NCBI GenBank assembly: GCA_023396665.1
Contig: JAEWVL010000424.1
Span: 1-22,190, forward strand
Length of the DNA stretch: 22,190 nt
Reading direction: 5' to 3'
Source: Spirochaetota bacterium
GTDB lineage: Bacteria > Spirochaetota > UBA4802 > JAFGJZ01
The notes under the pieces are model-generated. The model saw only the letters and a program-made list of their open reading frames with translations, did not search any database and had not been told where the DNA came from. Shown in pieces: positions 21,755 to 22,190 of this stretch. Within the stretch, counting starts at the first letter, position 1, and each line of letters opens with the position of its first letter. The position numbers and the translations under genes are program-made.

Positions 21755-22190
21755 TTATTTCTTTTTCCTTTTTGCCGGAGTCGGTTTTACTTCGGCTTCC
21801 TCAACATCATCATCTGAATCCATATTGCTGAGCATATTTGAATCAACATCATCAAGCTCAGCTGACAAATCCTCTGATAAATCTCGTTTCGGAGTAAAAT
21901 CATCATCCTTGTCAACAATCGAATCAAGCAATTCATCATCATCAAGGTCGTCATCAATGGGGACATCGGCCAGATCGTCGTCATCGTCGACATCTCCATC
22001 CTCCATGAGATCAGCAAGAGCGGCATCATCTTCGGGTGAAGGGGGAAGAGTCTCTGTATCATCCTCACCGGACATATCCGGGAAAATTCCAGCATCCTCT
22101 TCTTCTGTAATTTCCATATCACCGGGAGTATCCTGATATACATCAATATGCTTGTAATCCTGCATACCGGTACCGGCAGGAATAAGATGA
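21755..22190 (-). CDS. rpoC: RNA polymerase beta prime subunit, C-terminal end with acidic tail (5' end outside window)
   Basis: The frame enters from the right edge and ends with TAA at 21755..21757. Its first residues read HLIPAGTGM, matching the conserved LIPAGTG segment near the end of RpoC. Usual RpoC proteins stop a few to a few dozen residues later. This one runs on for about 136 residues, of which I count about 39 Asp and 14 Glu, with runs such as DVDDDDDLAD, and closes with the basic KRKKK. The tail looks disordered. It precedes rpsL by 153 nt, the normal rpoBC-str order. Confidence 0.9.
   Translation of the reverse strand, partial: HLIPAGTGMQDYKHIDVYQDTPGDMEITEEEDAGIFPDMSGEDDTETLPPSPEDDAALADLMEDGDVDDDDDLADVPIDDDLDDDELLDSIVDKDDDFTPKRDLSEDLSAELDDVDSNMLSNMDSDDDVEEAEVKPTPAKRKKK

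Noticed and set aside
21714..22136. Ser-rich open frame on the plus strand opposite the RpoC tail
   Set aside because: It is the reverse reading of the Asp-codon runs of the acidic tail, has no ribosome binding site and runs into the rpoC-rpsL gap.

Overview
The window carries the rpoC end, str, S10, spc and alpha ribosomal gene clusters as one block on the minus strand, about 19.8 kb running from the right edge to position 2345. Two unrelated genes lie on the plus strand at the left edge and converge on that block. The base composition is AT-rich (about 40% GC by eye). The EF-G, the EF-Tu and the RpoA N-terminus (LKGFKRP) look most like spirochaete proteins. A member of Spirochaetota is therefore my best guess, but it rests on remembered family resemblance and not on a search.

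Read in transcription order, right to left, the block holds: the 3' end of rpoC with a very acidic tail; rpsL and rpsG; a structured 159-nt gap; fusA; a 225-nt gap with a promoter and a hairpin; tuf; a 125-nt gap with two competing hairpins; rpsJ; a 116-nt gap with a promoter-like sequence; then rplC, rplD, rplW, rplB, rpsS, rplV, rpsC, rplP, rpmC, rpsQ, rplN, rplX, rplE, rpsN, rpsH, rplF, rplR, rpsE, rpmD, rplO, secY, map, infA, rpmJ, rpsM, rpsK, rpsD, rpoA and rplQ. From rplC onwards the genes are packed with gaps mostly under 50 nt, as in one transcript. adk, which many bacteria carry between secY and map, is absent. The block ends in a perfect 13-bp hairpin flanked by A and T runs (2261..2296), which can terminate transcription from both sides.

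These genes supply 27 ribosomal proteins, an initiation factor and two elongation factors, the RNA polymerase alpha subunit and the end of beta prime, the SecY channel and methionine aminopeptidase. Together they cover transcription, translation, N-terminal processing and export. Regulation cannot be read off directly, but four of the five gaps over 100 nt in the block (the fifth, 116 nt, has only a promoter-like sequence) hold inverted repeats that fit leader or attenuator structures.

On the plus strand, positions 1..851 hold the end of a protein made of fibronectin-III-like modules. It overlaps by 11 nt a gene for a probably exported protein with an FN3-like module, an IPT/TIG module and six to seven ankyrin repeats.

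I see no mobile element, CRISPR array, tRNA or rRNA. No gene-free stretch exceeds 300 bases. The most unusual points are the EF-G with a non-canonical domain IV, the acidic RpoC tail, the changed DNA-contact residues in the RpoA C-terminal domain, the structured intergenic leaders and the FN3-TIG-ankyrin protein.
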